Shown here: one piece after another, positions 43,879-53,035 of the stretch
Numbering within the stretch: position 1 is the first letter of the stretch
How the letters are laid out: every line of letters starts with the position of its first letter
Origin: Buttiauxella sp965119215
GTDB lineage: Bacteria; Pseudomonadota; Gammaproteobacteria; Enterobacterales; Enterobacteriaceae
Direction: 5' to 3'
Length of the DNA stretch: 64,000 nucleotides
Assembly: GCA_965119215.1 (NCBI GenBank)
Contig: CBCPKK010000032.1
Span: forward strand, 1 to 64,000
Notes under the pieces: model-generated
What the model was told of the DNA's origin: nothing
The model's database searches: none
The model's input: the letters and a program-made list of their open reading frames with translations, nothing else
Position numbers and translations under genes: made by a program

Positions 43879-45942
43879 ATGAACACCCTACAAATTAAAG
43901 ACAATTCATTGTACTGGTCCTGGAACGGTAATTACCTGTCAATTCGCCCGTGGGGGAAAGATAGCTTACGTATTCTTGCTGGAATTCAGCCAGATGGCGA
44001 CTGCCCACCGAATTGGGCTTTGCTCCCCGCGCCTGATGTTGAGGTAAGTTTTGAGCGGGATGAAACCAGCCTGACGCTTATCAATGGTAAAATCAGGGCG
44101 CACGTCGACCTTCAGGGCAGAGTCACTTTTTATAATCAACATAAAGCCTGTTTACTTGAAGAATTATGGCGGCAAAGAGATAACGGTGAACATTTCTGGG
44201 GCGCTGAAAATCAGCCGCAGAAGAAAATTAGCGCCCTAAAGATTTCTGGCCGGGAAATGAAACCATTAGCCGGAAATGCCATGGAAATAAATGTCCGGTT
44301 TGAAGCGAATGCTCAGGAGAAAATATGTGGCATGGGGCAATATCAACAGCCCTATATTAATTTAAAAGGGTGTGCCATTGAATTAGCCCAGCGTAATTCC
44401 CAGGCAAGCGTGCCGTTTATGGTGTCAAATCTGGGGTACGGTTTTTTATGGAATAACCCGGCGGTGGGCGAGGCTATTTTCGCCAATAACGAAACTCGCT
44501 GGCATGCTCAGGCCACTTCACGCATTGATTACTGGATAACCGCTGGTGACACGCCTGCGGAAATTATCCGTCACTATGCCGCAACCACGGGCAAACCGCC
44601 GCTGATGCCGGAGTTTGCACTGGGGTTATGGCAGTCGAAATTACGCTATCGCAACCAGGAAGAACTGTTGAACGTTGCGCGGGAATATCGTGACCGTGGC
44701 ATTCCACTGGCGGTGATTGTCGCTGACTTTTTCCACTGGCCGGTGCAGGGCGACTGGAAGTTTGATTCAAGGGAGTGGCCCGATCCTGCCGCAATGGCTG
44801 CGGAACTCAAAGACATGGGCACCGAGCTGATGGTTTCAGTCTGGCCGACCGTGGACGTGCGAAGTGAAAATTATCCCGCCATGAATGAGCAGGGTTTTTT
44901 GGTTAACACTCGCAAAGGATTAAACATTAATTTCGATTTCCTCGGCAACACTCGCTTTATTGATCCCACTCATCCCGAGGCGCGCAAATTCATCTGGAAA
45001 GTGTGCAAGAAGAACTATTTTGATAACGGCGTAAACCTGTTCTGGCTTGATGAAGCTGAACCTGAATACGGGGTTTATGACTTTGATAATTACCGTTACC
45101 ACATCGGGAATACCCTCGAAACCGGCAATATTTATCCGCTGCATTACACTGAAGCCTTTTACGACGGGTTGCGCGAAGCAGGGCAGAAAAACCCTGTTAG
45201 CCTGGTGCGTTGTGCATGGGCGGGAAGCCAACGCTATGGGGCGTTGGTTTGGTCAGGTGATATCCATTCTTCATTTGAATCGATGCGCAACCAGCTCTGT
45301 GCCGGGTTAAGCATGGGCATGGCAGGCATTCCCTGGTGGACAACCGATGTGGGCGGTTTCCATGGCGGAGATGTGAACGATCCGGCCTTCCACGAATTAT
45401 TAATACGCTGGTTCCAGTGGGCGGTATTCAGTCCGGTTCTGAGAATGCACGGGCATCGTGACCCGATTACCGAGCCAGAAATCCCGTATCGCGATGGCAT
45501 TGCGCAGTGCAATACCGGCGCGGGCAACGAGCTATGGAGTTTCGGCGAGTCTACGTTTGCCATTCTTCACCGTTACGCTGTGCTGCGCGAAAAATTACGT
45601 CCTTATCTACGTAGTTTAATGCAGCAAGCCCATGAGACAGGCGAGCCGCTGATGCGCCCGCTGTTTTATCACTATCCCGAAGATGAGCAAGCCTGGCAGA
45701 TAACCGATCAATATCTGTTTGGTGAAGATGTGCTGGTTGCGCCAGTGGTGAATGCGGGTGACAGACAGCGCAGCCTCTGGCTTCCGGGCAATACGGTGTG
45801 GGTCGATGCAGCGACTGGTGAGCGCCACGAAGGAGGCAGAACGATCTGTGTAGATGCGCCTCTTGCCCAGTTGCCACTGTTTGTTCGCGAGGATGCAGAT
45901 GTGCTGACTTTGGTGCGTGAAGCGTTAAGGAGTGCAGAATGA
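43879..45942 (+). CDS. Glycoside hydrolase family 31 enzyme, alpha-xylosidase-like
   Basis: A 687-residue cytosolic GH31 enzyme starting at ATG 43879 after GAGGA. The nucleophile is expected at D391 in FWLDEAEPEYG and the acid/base at D461 in VWSGDIHSSF. The W-L-D-x-x-E-P-E motif is the form found in alpha-xylosidases and some broader alpha-glycosidases, unlike the NDNNE form of the other GH31 gene in this window. The N-terminal beta domain spans about residues 1-235 and the barrel about 245-590. The stop overlaps the transporter gene by four bases. Substrate is inferred to be an alpha-xyloside or related disaccharide. Confidence 0.88.
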   Translation: MNTLQIKDNSLYWSWNGNYLSIRPWGKDSLRILAGIQPDGDCPPNWALLPAPDVEVSFERDETSLTLINGKIRAHVDLQGRVTFYNQHKACLLEELWRQRDNGEHFWGAENQPQKKISALKISGREMKPLAGNAMEINVRFEANAQEKICGMGQYQQPYINLKGCAIELAQRNSQASVPFMVSNLGYGFLWNNPAVGEAIFANNETRWHAQATSRIDYWITAGDTPAEIIRHYAATTGKPPLMPEFALGLWQSKLRYRNQEELLNVAREYRDRGIPLAVIVADFFHWPVQGDWKFDSREWPDPAAMAAELKDMGTELMVSVWPTVDVRSENYPAMNEQGFLVNTRKGLNINFDFLGNTRFIDPTHPEARKFIWKVCKKNYFDNGVNLFWLDEAEPEYGVYDFDNYRYHIGNTLETGNIYPLHYTEAFYDGLREAGQKNPVSLVRCAWAGSQRYGALVWSGDIHSSFESMRNQLCAGLSMGMAGIPWWTTDVGGFHGGDVNDPAFHELLIRWFQWAVFSPVLRMHGHRDPITEPEIPYRDGIAQCNTGAGNELWSFGESTFAILHRYAVLREKLRPYLRSLMQQAHETGEPLMRPLFYHYPEDEQAWQITDQYLFGEDVLVAPVVNAGDRQRSLWLPGNTVWVDAATGERHEGGRTICVDAPLAQLPLFVREDADVLTLVREALRSAE

Positions 45943-47309
45943 GCGGGATTACTGAGGAGTTGGGGACCGTCAGCCCCACCGGTAAATTGTCGATCGGTGA
46001 GAAAATAGGTTATGGCCTTGGCGATGCGGGCGGCACGATTGTGACTAGCCTGATTTCCAACTTTTTAACCTTCTTCTATACCGATATTTTTGGTTTGACG
46101 CCTGCGGTTGTCGGCACGCTTTTCCTGGTGCTGCGCGTGATAGACGCCATTTCCGATCCGCTAATCGGTATTCTGGCGGATCGCACCTCAACGCGGATGG
46201 GGCAGTTCCGTCCGTTCATTTTGTGGACGGCGGTACCACTCGGGCTGATTGCGTTTCTGACGTTTAGCGTGCCGGATTTGGCTTACCACTGGAAAGTGCT
46301 GTACGCGGTGTTGACTTACTTCGCGATTTCAGTGCTTTACTCGCTCAACAACGTGCCGTATTGCGCACTCATCACCAAAATTACCACTAATCCACTGGAG
46401 CTGGTTTCCTGCCAGTCCTGGCGTTTTGCCCTGTGTGGCGTTGCGGGTTTTGCTGTTTCGGTCGGCTTGCCAATAATGGTGGATTATTTTGGCCAGGGTA
46501 ATGCGGCGCAGGGTTATCAGTATGGCGTTGGCTTGCTGTCATGCTTCGCTATCATCATGTTCTTATTCTGTTTTTATGGGGTGAAAGAGCGCGTTGTTGC
46601 CCGGAATAATCACACCTTTAATCTGCGTGAAAGTCTGAAAAGTATTCGCCATAACGATCAGCTACTGCTGACGTTTGTCATGTCGCTTCTGATTATCAGC
46701 ATCTTCAACACCAAGGGCGGCGCGGCGATGTATTTCATCACCTACGTGCTGCACGGCGATGCGACTTATACGTCACTGTTCTTTGGTATGGCGACGCTTG
46801 GCGGGATTACAGGCTCGGTGTTGGTGCAATATCTCACCCGAAAATTTGAGATTAAGAGCATCTATTTCTGGGTCAATGTGGTGCTGGCATTGGCGCACTT
46901 TGCCGTGTGGTTTGTGCCGGGATCGGCTGCCACACTGTGGTTGGTGCTGGTGTTTATTTGCTGCGTAGTGTTGGGGTTTATTTTACCGATGCACTTTACG
47001 CTGGTCACCTTTGCCGATACTTACGGCGAGTGGAAATCGGGCCGTCGTTCCTCGGGGATGAACTTCGCGTTTAATCTGTTCTTCGTCAAGCTGGCGTGGG
47101 CGGTGGCAGGCGTGATTGTGAGCGTGACGCTGATGATCGTGGCTTATCGTTCAGGAATGGAAAACCAAACGCCGCTGTCGCTTGCGGGGATCACCATGCT
47201 TTCCACGCTGATTCCTGGCGTGCTGCATTTATTGCTGGCAGTGACGGTATGGTTTTTCAGAATTGATAATCGGTTGGTGGCGCAGATGGAGCAGGAATTA
47301 GGCCGTTAA
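45939..47309 (+). CDS. GPH-family sugar symporter (YicJ/MelB-like)
   Basis: A 456-residue transporter with twelve hydrophobic segments. The glycoside-pentoside-hexuronide family start EKIGYGLGDAGGTIVTSLIS, the cation-binding-region VIDAISDPLIGILADRT near residues 70-85 and the LYSLNNVPYCALI segment near 135 are clear. Such symporters use H+ or Na+ to import glycosides; E. coli YicJ sits next to the alpha-xylosidase YicI in the same way. It overlaps the GH31 gene by four bases. The gene is followed by a palindromic repeat. Confidence 0.9.
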   Translation: MSGITEELGTVSPTGKLSIGEKIGYGLGDAGGTIVTSLISNFLTFFYTDIFGLTPAVVGTLFLVLRVIDAISDPLIGILADRTSTRMGQFRPFILWTAVPLGLIAFLTFSVPDLAYHWKVLYAVLTYFAISVLYSLNNVPYCALITKITTNPLELVSCQSWRFALCGVAGFAVSVGLPIMVDYFGQGNAAQGYQYGVGLLSCFAIIMFLFCFYGVKERVVARNNHTFNLRESLKSIRHNDQLLLTFVMSLLIISIFNTKGGAAMYFITYVLHGDATYTSLFFGMATLGGITGSVLVQYLTRKFEIKSIYFWVNVVLALAHFAVWFVPGSAATLWLVLVFICCVVLGFILPMHFTLVTFADTYGEWKSGRRSSGMNFAFNLFFVKLAWAVAGVIVSVTLMIVAYRSGMENQTPLSLAGITMLSTLIPGVLHLLLAVTVWFFRIDNRLVAQMEQELGR

Positions 47310-47315
47310 AACAAT

Positions 47316-47346
47316 CCTCACCCTCTCCTTGAAGGAGAGAGTGAGG
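47316..47346. repeat. Palindromic intergenic repeat between convergent genes
   Basis: CCTCACCCTCTCCTT and GAAGGAGAGAGTGAGG form a long hairpin between the GPH symporter and rimO, seven bases after the symporter stop and seven before the rimO end. It resembles common enterobacterial intergenic repeats and could terminate both transcripts. It is not the same family as the copies at 13.3 and 60.7 kb. Confidence 0.65.
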
Positions 47347-47353
47347 GCAAAAC

Positions 47354-48682
47354 TTAAACTACAGAACCCCACAGATCATACTCATCCGCGTTTTCAACTT
47401 TCACGCGCACAACATCACCTGGTTTGAGTTTGGTTTCACCGTTCATATACACCGCGCCGTCGATTTCAGGTGCATCAGCCATGCTGCGGCCAATCGCGCC
47501 TTCATCGTCAACTTCATCAATGATAACCAGAATTTCGCGGCCCACTTTTTCTTGCAGACGTTCAGCAGAAATCTGCTGTTGCAGCTGCATGAAACGGTTC
47601 CAGCGCTCTTCTTTCACATCTTCCGGCACTGGGTCCGGCAGTTCGTTGGCTGTTGCACCTTCTACTGGGCTGAACTTGAAGCAACCTACGCGATCCAGAC
47701 GAGCTTCTTTCAGGAAGTCGAGCAGCATCTGGAAGTCTTCTTCGGTTTCGCCAGGGAAGCCAACAATGAAGGTTGAACGCAAAGTCAGATCCGGGCAGAT
47801 CTCGCGCCATTGCTTAATGCGCTGCAACTGGCGATCAACGCTGCCAGGGCGCTTCATCAACTTCAGGATGCGCGGGCTGGCATGTTGCAATGGGATGTCC
47901 AGATACGGCAGGATTTTGCCTTCTGCCATCAAGGGAATCACATCATCAACGTGCGGATATGGGTAAACGTAATGCAGACGAGTCCACACGCCGAGTTTAG
48001 CCAGTTGTTCGCACAGGCTTACCATGCTGGTTTTTACCGGCTCGCCGTTGTAGAAACCAGTGCGGTGCTTAACGTCCACGCCATAAGCAGAGGTATCCTG
48101 AGAGATAACCAGCAGCTCTTTAACGCCTGCATCGACCAGACGTTTCGCTTCTGACAGCACATCGCCAATGGGGCGGCTGTCGAGATCGCCACGCATGGAA
48201 GGAATGATGCAGAAAGTGCAGCGGTGGTTACAGCCTTCGGAAATTTTCAGGTACGCGTAGTGACGCGGAGTCAGCTTCACGCCCTGTTCCGGCACCAGGC
48301 TCAGGAACGGGTTGTGTTTAGGTTTTGGCACATAGTGGTGAACGTGCTGCAAAACTTGCTCGTAGCTATGTGGGCCGGTGATTTCCAGAACTTTAGGGTG
48401 CACTTCGCGGATTTGATCTTCTTTGGCCCCTAAACAGCCGGTGACAATCACTTTGCCATTTTCGTTCAGCGCTTCGCCGATCGCTTCGAGCGACTCTTGT
48501 ACGGCACTGTCGATAAAGCCACAGGTGTTAACGATAACCATATCGGCATCATCATAGCTGGATACTACATCGTAACCTTCGGTGCGCAGCTCAGTCAGAA
48601 TTCTTTCAGAATCAACGAGATTTTTTGGGCAGCCGAGGGAGACAAAGCCAATACGGGGTTGTTGCATACAGGTCACGCTCAC
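47354..48682 (-). CDS. rimO: Ribosomal protein S12 methylthiotransferase
   Basis: A 442-residue radical-SAM enzyme that adds a methylthio group to Asp89 of ribosomal protein S12. The N-terminal UPF0004 domain holds three cysteines for the auxiliary cluster (C18, C54, C83). The radical-SAM cluster motif CNHRCTFC gives C151, C155 and C158. A C-terminal TRAM domain (about residues 375-442) ends in ADEYDLWG. A GTG start at 48682 gives an N-terminus of the E. coli length; ATG 48667 is possible but shorter. Confidence 0.95.
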   Translation of the reverse strand: MSVTCMQQPRIGFVSLGCPKNLVDSERILTELRTEGYDVVSSYDDADMVIVNTCGFIDSAVQESLEAIGEALNENGKVIVTGCLGAKEDQIREVHPKVLEITGPHSYEQVLQHVHHYVPKPKHNPFLSLVPEQGVKLTPRHYAYLKISEGCNHRCTFCIIPSMRGDLDSRPIGDVLSEAKRLVDAGVKELLVISQDTSAYGVDVKHRTGFYNGEPVKTSMVSLCEQLAKLGVWTRLHYVYPYPHVDDVIPLMAEGKILPYLDIPLQHASPRILKLMKRPGSVDRQLQRIKQWREICPDLTLRSTFIVGFPGETEEDFQMLLDFLKEARLDRVGCFKFSPVEGATANELPDPVPEDVKEERWNRFMQLQQQISAERLQEKVGREILVIIDEVDDEGAIGRSMADAPEIDGAVYMNGETKLKPGDVVRVKVENADEYDLWGSVV

Positions 48683-48877
48683 AAAGTAAACAGAAAATAA
48701 AAACGGGGCGATTCTACACGGGTTTGCGGTAAGGCTCTACAGGTTGTTTTTTTAAAGCGCCTGGCAAGCAAATTAGGACTAATGGAAGCGCCTTCCTTTT
48801 GCTTACCTGCGATGCTCGCTTTATTATCTCCCCGCTTTGTTTATTGATAACGTCCCGCTTAAAGAGAGAACAACATA

Positions 48878-49186
48878 ATGCGCAAGATTTTAGCCCTTTC
48901 CGGGATGCTGACGGGCGTCCTTTTAGTGTCAGCCTGCAATATTATTCCTACGCCACTTAACACGCCTCCGGCAACCGCGCAGAAGTTTGTCTGTGGTAGC
49001 AGCGATAAACTCGCGTTAGACGGTGATTATGCCTGGCTCAACGGCAACCGTTACTCTTACCAGAATATGATCGGCGGGCAGGCGTTTTATCGCTATCACA
49101 GCAGCAACTTTGGCCTGAAGAAAGTCGGGGAAAACCGCACGTTGATGATGGGCCTCGATGCCAAACCTTGTAAAGCGGTGCAATAA
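48878..49186 (+). CDS. Small lipoprotein of unknown function
   Basis: A 102-residue lipoprotein. The signal peptide MRKILALSGMLTGVLLVSAC carries the lipobox LVSAC, so C20 would be lipidated; N at +2 does not signal inner-membrane retention, so the outer membrane is likely. The mature part has two further cysteines (C39 and C98), likely a disulphide, and the repeated aromatic pattern YAWLNGNRYSYQNMIGGQAFYRYH. Three bases separate it from the next gene, also a lipoprotein, so the two are coupled. I do not recognise the family. AGAGAGAA precedes the start. Confidence 0.72.
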   Translation: MRKILALSGMLTGVLLVSACNIIPTPLNTPPATAQKFVCGSSDKLALDGDYAWLNGNRYSYQNMIGGQAFYRYHSSNFGLKKVGENRTLMMGLDAKPCKAVQ

Positions 49187-49189
49187 TCA

Positions 49190-50407
49190 ATGAAATCGCC
49201 CTGTCGCCTGACGCAGCTGAGTACCTTGCTGTTCGGTTTTATGCTGGTGGGGTGTGGAACGCTGTCGAACGTCGCGCCCGAGGCCGAAGTGCCGCAAAAG
49301 GCGCAACGAGTGTGCGGCGACCCGGCAAGTCGTAACATTGATCAATGGCTACCAGCCATGGTTGAGCAGCAGTCACCCGCGATGGTAGTTGGGGTTATAG
49401 ACGCGAATAACCAACGTCACTACTGGCATTTTGGGATGACCGATGCCGAACACCATACTCCGGTCAACGAACAGACGCTGTTTGCCGTGGGTTCGCTCAG
49501 CAAAGGCATGACAGCCGAGGCAACAGCGGTGTTGGTGGCGCAGGGGCGTTTGCACTGGTCAGATACCCTCGAAACTTTGCTGCCGCCGTCTGTGGCATTA
49601 AGCGATGACGCGAAAAAAATCACTTTGCTGCAACTGGTGACGCATACCTCTGGTTTGCCACGGCAGAATATGGATTTGCCGATGCTGACTGCGTTTGTGC
49701 GTTATCTGGGTAACGGCGAGAATTTTTACTCCCATCTTGATAGCGACAATGTGGTTGCCGACCTGGCCAATTTCTCAAAACCTTCCAGCGACGAGCCACG
49801 TTATTCGAATCTGGGATATGCCGTGCTGGATTATGTCCTGCGCTATCAAACCGGGCAGCGTGCCGATCAACTGGTTGAGTCGTTAATCTTTAATCCCCTT
49901 GAGTTGCGCAACAGCAGTTTTACCCCACAAAAATTGAAAAGTTACCCGTTGCGCGCCATCGGCCATGCGGGCAGCCAACCGAAATTTATCCCGCGTGGGC
50001 AAGTGGTGCCTGACTGGCAGTTCACCGGCAACATGCTCGGGGCGGGGGGGTTGTACACGGACACCGCCGATTTGCTGACCTTTGCCGCCGCGCATCTTGG
50101 TGGCAGCGGAGATGCCACGCTGGATAAAGCGATTCACGATACGATGCAAATCTATTATCCCCGTGAAAAAGAAGCGGCCAATATTGCCTGGGTGACGGAT
50201 ACCTATGGCGAGCAATCCATCACGTATCAGGTGGGATATATTGGCGGCTACTCCAGTTATATTGGTATAGATCGGGTGAATCATTTCGCCGTCGTGGTGC
50301 TGCAAAACAGCTTCACCTGGCAAAATAACCTTGGACACAGTGTGTTACGTCAAATGCTTCAAGAACAGCATCAATCCACCACTTGCCGCGTAACTACCGC
50401 TGCGTAA
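49190..50407 (+). CDS. Lipoprotein serine hydrolase, class C beta-lactamase/AmpH-like
   Basis: A 405-residue serine hydrolase of the beta-lactamase class C fold. The lipobox LVGC puts the lipid on C22. The catalytic S-x-x-K is S102-L-S-K105 in VGSLSKGM, the Y-x-N is Y205-S-N207, and HTSGLP (152-157) is the family signature. The third box appears as YIGGY near residue 345 rather than KTG. Activity may be a DD-peptidase, esterase or penicillin-binding function at the cell envelope. It follows a small lipoprotein gene by three bases. The pair sits between rimO and bssR, which neighbour one another in E. coli, so it is an insertion in that order. Confidence 0.85.
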   Translation: MKSPCRLTQLSTLLFGFMLVGCGTLSNVAPEAEVPQKAQRVCGDPASRNIDQWLPAMVEQQSPAMVVGVIDANNQRHYWHFGMTDAEHHTPVNEQTLFAVGSLSKGMTAEATAVLVAQGRLHWSDTLETLLPPSVALSDDAKKITLLQLVTHTSGLPRQNMDLPMLTAFVRYLGNGENFYSHLDSDNVVADLANFSKPSSDEPRYSNLGYAVLDYVLRYQTGQRADQLVESLIFNPLELRNSSFTPQKLKSYPLRAIGHAGSQPKFIPRGQVVPDWQFTGNMLGAGGLYTDTADLLTFAAAHLGGSGDATLDKAIHDTMQIYYPREKEAANIAWVTDTYGEQSITYQVGYIGGYSSYIGIDRVNHFAVVVLQNSFTWQNNLGHSVLRQMLQEQHQSTTCRVTTAA

Positions 50408-50549
50408 GATCTTGTTTCTCAGGAAATGTTAGCAATTGTAAAGCTTGTTGCCGTGGATCAAAAAACTCGGCAAAAAAGCCAGAACAGCTTAAAATTTATC
50501 CATACTATAAGTGTGTGTTATTGATTCAAACCACATGGAGGGTAAATGT

Positions 50550-50933
50550 ATGACTGGGGAGCCACTCAAACGCGATCTCTTGAAAAAGATGATTATCGCC
50601 AAAATAGACGTAGCCGCTTATCTGTGTCTGAGAAAAGCAAAAGGTTATATGTCTGTTGTTGAAACTGAGCATCTACGCGATAACTTGTTCGATTTATCCA
50701 ACGAGTATCACGAGAAGTCTCTACGCCTCAGGACCCACCTTACAGAGCAAGAAATGGAGAGCATCCACCAGGGAATGAATGCAGTGTGTTCTGCCGCCGT
50801 TTGTTTGATGACCGGGCGTCACGATTGCCCGCAATATATCGCCGTCGATGCAGAAAAACTGGATAACTGCCTGTCAGAGCTTTCCGCCAGCCTGAAAAGT
50901 ATTATGGGTAACCAACTGGCTGTAGAAACCTGA
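50550..50933 (+). CDS. bssR: Biofilm regulator BssR
   Basis: A 127-residue protein, same length as E. coli BssR (YliH). Shared stretches include VAAYLCLRKAKGYMSVVETEHLRDN, cited here by its core LRKAKGYMSV near residue 27, the KSLRLRTHL segment near 56 and the AAVCLMTGRHDCPQYIAVDAEKL end region near 83-105. BssR affects biofilm formation and indole/AI-2 uptake in E. coli; its mechanism is not settled. ATG 50550 has the strong GGAGGG; an earlier in-frame start lacks one. The 142-base gap before it includes CATACTATAAG, a possible -10 region. Confidence 0.9.
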   Translation: MTGEPLKRDLLKKMIIAKIDVAAYLCLRKAKGYMSVVETEHLRDNLFDLSNEYHEKSLRLRTHLTEQEMESIHQGMNAVCSAAVCLMTGRHDCPQYIAVDAEKLDNCLSELSASLKSIMGNQLAVET

Positions 50934-50940
50934 TAATTTT

Positions 50941-50958
50941 GGGGGAGGCGACTCCCCC
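50941..50958 (+). terminator. Stable GNRA hairpin after bssR
   Basis: GGGGGAG-GCGA-CTCCCCC makes a 7-bp GC-rich stem closed by a GNRA tetraloop, seven bases after the bssR stop. A T-run (50967-50971) comes eight bases later, so it is a probable though imperfect terminator. Confidence 0.6.
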
Positions 50959-51006
50959 AGCTTAAGTTTTTGTAAAATTGCCAACCCCCAATTCCTGGAA
51001 GACTAA

Positions 51007-51029
51007 CCTTATCGGGTATATCGATAAGG
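51007..51029 (+). promoter_or_regulatory. Hairpin covering the yliI ribosome-binding site
   Basis: CCTTATCG-ggtatat-CGATAAGG is a perfect 8-bp stem whose 3' arm contains the AAGG of the ribosome-binding region AAGGAGAAGG, nine bases before ATG 51038. AACCTT at 51005-51010 could instead pair with AAGGTT at 51032-51037, giving an alternative fold. It may control yliI translation. Confidence 0.6.
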
Positions 51030-51037
51030 AGAAGGTT

Positions 51038-52156
51038 ATGCCACGGTCGCTACTGCGTTCACTCATTGCTGCATCGTTATTACTTTCTGCAAGCGTAAGC
51101 CTGGCCGCCGAGGTCAAGGTTGATGTGCTGCAAAGTAAACTTGATCATCCCTGGTCTTTGGCTTTTTTACCGGATAACCAGGGCATGCTTATTACGCTGC
51201 GTGATGGCCAATTGCGCCGCTGGCAGCCAGGTGAAGGTTTAGGCGACCCGATTGTCGGCGTGCCAAAAGTCTGGGCGCATGGACAGGGCGGATTGTTGGA
51301 TGTGGTACTGGCTCCAGATTTTGAAAAAAGCCGTCGCGTCTGGCTAAGTTTTGCCGAAGCTAACAGTGATGGCAAAGCGGGCACGGCGGTAGGGTACGGC
51401 ACGCTCAGCAGCAACATGCAGCGGCTGGAAAACTTCAAAGTGGTATTCCGCCAGGCTCCAAAGCTCTCGACCGGCAATCATTTCGGCGGACGTATGGCGT
51501 TTGATGGCAAAGGTTATTTGTTTATCGCGCTGGGCGAAAACAACCAACGGTCAACCGCGCAGGATTTGGATAAACTCCAGGGCAAACTGGTACGCCTGAC
51601 GCAAGACGGCGAAGTGCCACCGGATAACCCGTTCGCCGGTAAGCAAGGGGCGAGGAGCGAAATCTGGTCATACGGGCATCGTAATCCGCAAGGCCTGGCG
51701 TTTAACCCAGCCAATGGTGAATTGTGGCTCAACGAACATGGCCCGCGTGGCGGCGATGAAATCAACGTATCAAAGCCGGGCAAAAACTACGGTTGGCCGC
51801 TTGCAACATGGGGTATCAATTACAGCGGTTTGCCTATCCCTGAAGCAAAAGGTGAAATCGTTGCGGGCACAGAACAGCCGATTTATTACTGGAAAGTTTC
51901 CCCTGCGGTGAGCGGCATGGCGTTCTATAACGCGGACAAATTCCCGCAGTGGAAAGGGAAGCTGTTTATCGGCGCGCTGAAAGAGAAAAACCTGATTGAG
52001 TTGACGTTAGATGGCGATAAAGTCACGGAGCAAAAGCGTTTACTGGATGACCGTGGTGAGCGTATTCGTGATGTGCGAGTCGGCCCGGACGGCTATCTGT
52101 ATGTCCTGACCGACGAATCTGACGGGCAATTACTGAAAATCAGCCCATCAGCCTAA
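51038..52156 (+). CDS. yliI: PQQ-dependent soluble aldose sugar dehydrogenase
   Basis: A 372-residue secreted six-bladed beta-propeller of the sGDH/YliI family, one residue longer than E. coli YliI (Asd). The signal peptide ends SVSLAA-EV. Family hallmarks are LDHPWSLAFLPD near residue 37, HFGGRMAFDGKGYLFIALGE near 150, SYGHRNPQGLAFNP near 210 (active-site His and PQQ contacts) and NEHGPRGGDEIN near 232. It oxidises aldoses in the periplasm with PQQ and calcium. The start is ATG 51038; its ribosome-binding site lies in a hairpin. Confidence 0.93.
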   Translation: MPRSLLRSLIAASLLLSASVSLAAEVKVDVLQSKLDHPWSLAFLPDNQGMLITLRDGQLRRWQPGEGLGDPIVGVPKVWAHGQGGLLDVVLAPDFEKSRRVWLSFAEANSDGKAGTAVGYGTLSSNMQRLENFKVVFRQAPKLSTGNHFGGRMAFDGKGYLFIALGENNQRSTAQDLDKLQGKLVRLTQDGEVPPDNPFAGKQGARSEIWSYGHRNPQGLAFNPANGELWLNEHGPRGGDEINVSKPGKNYGWPLATWGINYSGLPIPEAKGEIVAGTEQPIYYWKVSPAVSGMAFYNADKFPQWKGKLFIGALKEKNLIELTLDGDKVTEQKRLLDDRGERIRDVRVGPDGYLYVLTDESDGQLLKISPSA

Positions 52157-52160
52157 TGCG

Positions 52161-52787
52161 TTAGCTTAGCGGGATCATGACCACTTTCTTGAATGCCGGG
52201 CGCTGGGTCAGTTGTTGATACCAGCGCTGCAAATTAGGGAAATCATTCCACTTGATGTCGAGATTAAGAAGGTTGTAAACGGTTGGGCCAAGCGCAATAT
52301 CGCCTGTACCAAATTCGTCACCGCCTAACCACGGTTGTTTCGCCAGTTCGGCATCAATCATGGCAAACAGCGTGTTGCATTGTGCGATGCTGTCAGCAAT
52401 CAACTTTTCATCGCGCTGTTCAACAGGTGTGCGTACCAGGCTGAAAAACACGCCGCGGTGCGGGCCTGCCAGCGCTGTACCAGCCCAGTCCATCCACTTT
52501 TCACCGCGTGCGCGTGCGGCAGGTTCTGCAACCCAGAGCGAATCTTTGCCATACTGAGCGGCCAGATAACGCACGATGGTATTGGATTCCCAAAGCGTCA
52601 GATCAGTGGCGTCGTCATGAATACACGGCACCAGTGCATTGGGGTTCATCGCCAGATATTCCGCATCATGCGTTTTACCGAATTTGCCGCCAGCCGGAAT
52701 GGAGTGATACGCCACGCCTGACTCCTCCAGGCACCACAACACTTTCTTCACATTCGTTGAATTGTCTCTGCCCCAAACTGTGATCAT
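52161..52787 (-). CDS. gstB: Glutathione S-transferase GstB-like
   Basis: A 208-residue glutathione transferase, same length as E. coli GstB (YliJ). The thioredoxin-like N-terminal domain contains MITVWGRDNSTNVKKVL, the cis-proline region MNPNALVPCI near residue 48 and the glutathione-binding LWESNTIVRYLA near 65. The helical C-terminal domain ends NLQRWYQQLTQRPAFKKVVMIP. E. coli GstB can act on bromoacetate. Its stop is five bases from the convergent yliI stop, without an obvious terminator. Confidence 0.92.
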   Translation of the reverse strand: MITVWGRDNSTNVKKVLWCLEESGVAYHSIPAGGKFGKTHDAEYLAMNPNALVPCIHDDATDLTLWESNTIVRYLAAQYGKDSLWVAEPAARARGEKWMDWAGTALAGPHRGVFFSLVRTPVEQRDEKLIADSIAQCNTLFAMIDAELAKQPWLGGDEFGTGDIALGPTVYNLLNLDIKWNDFPNLQRWYQQLTQRPAFKKVVMIPLS

Positions 52788-53035
52788 TTTGTTTCCTCAT
52801 TGTGAGTTTGCACTTCAGTATGCCGTGCGCTGGCGAAGAAAACAGCACGTAACCTCAACGGTGGGTAAAAAACTCATCAACGTGGCGGCAAGCTAAGCAT
52901 TTATCGAATAAACTTAAAAAACTTTACCAAGGCTTTGTTTCCTTAAGCGGATTCACACGTTAGTTTACTGGCAACTTGAACGATTGAGTAACGGCGTGCG
53001 TCGTGACTTTTTTAGAATGGATACTGGGTGGTGTT

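Noticed and set aside
47424..47966. Open frame of 180 codons antisense to rimO
   Set aside because: Ser/Arg-rich translation typical of the complement of a GC-rich coding frame; rimO is full length and certain.
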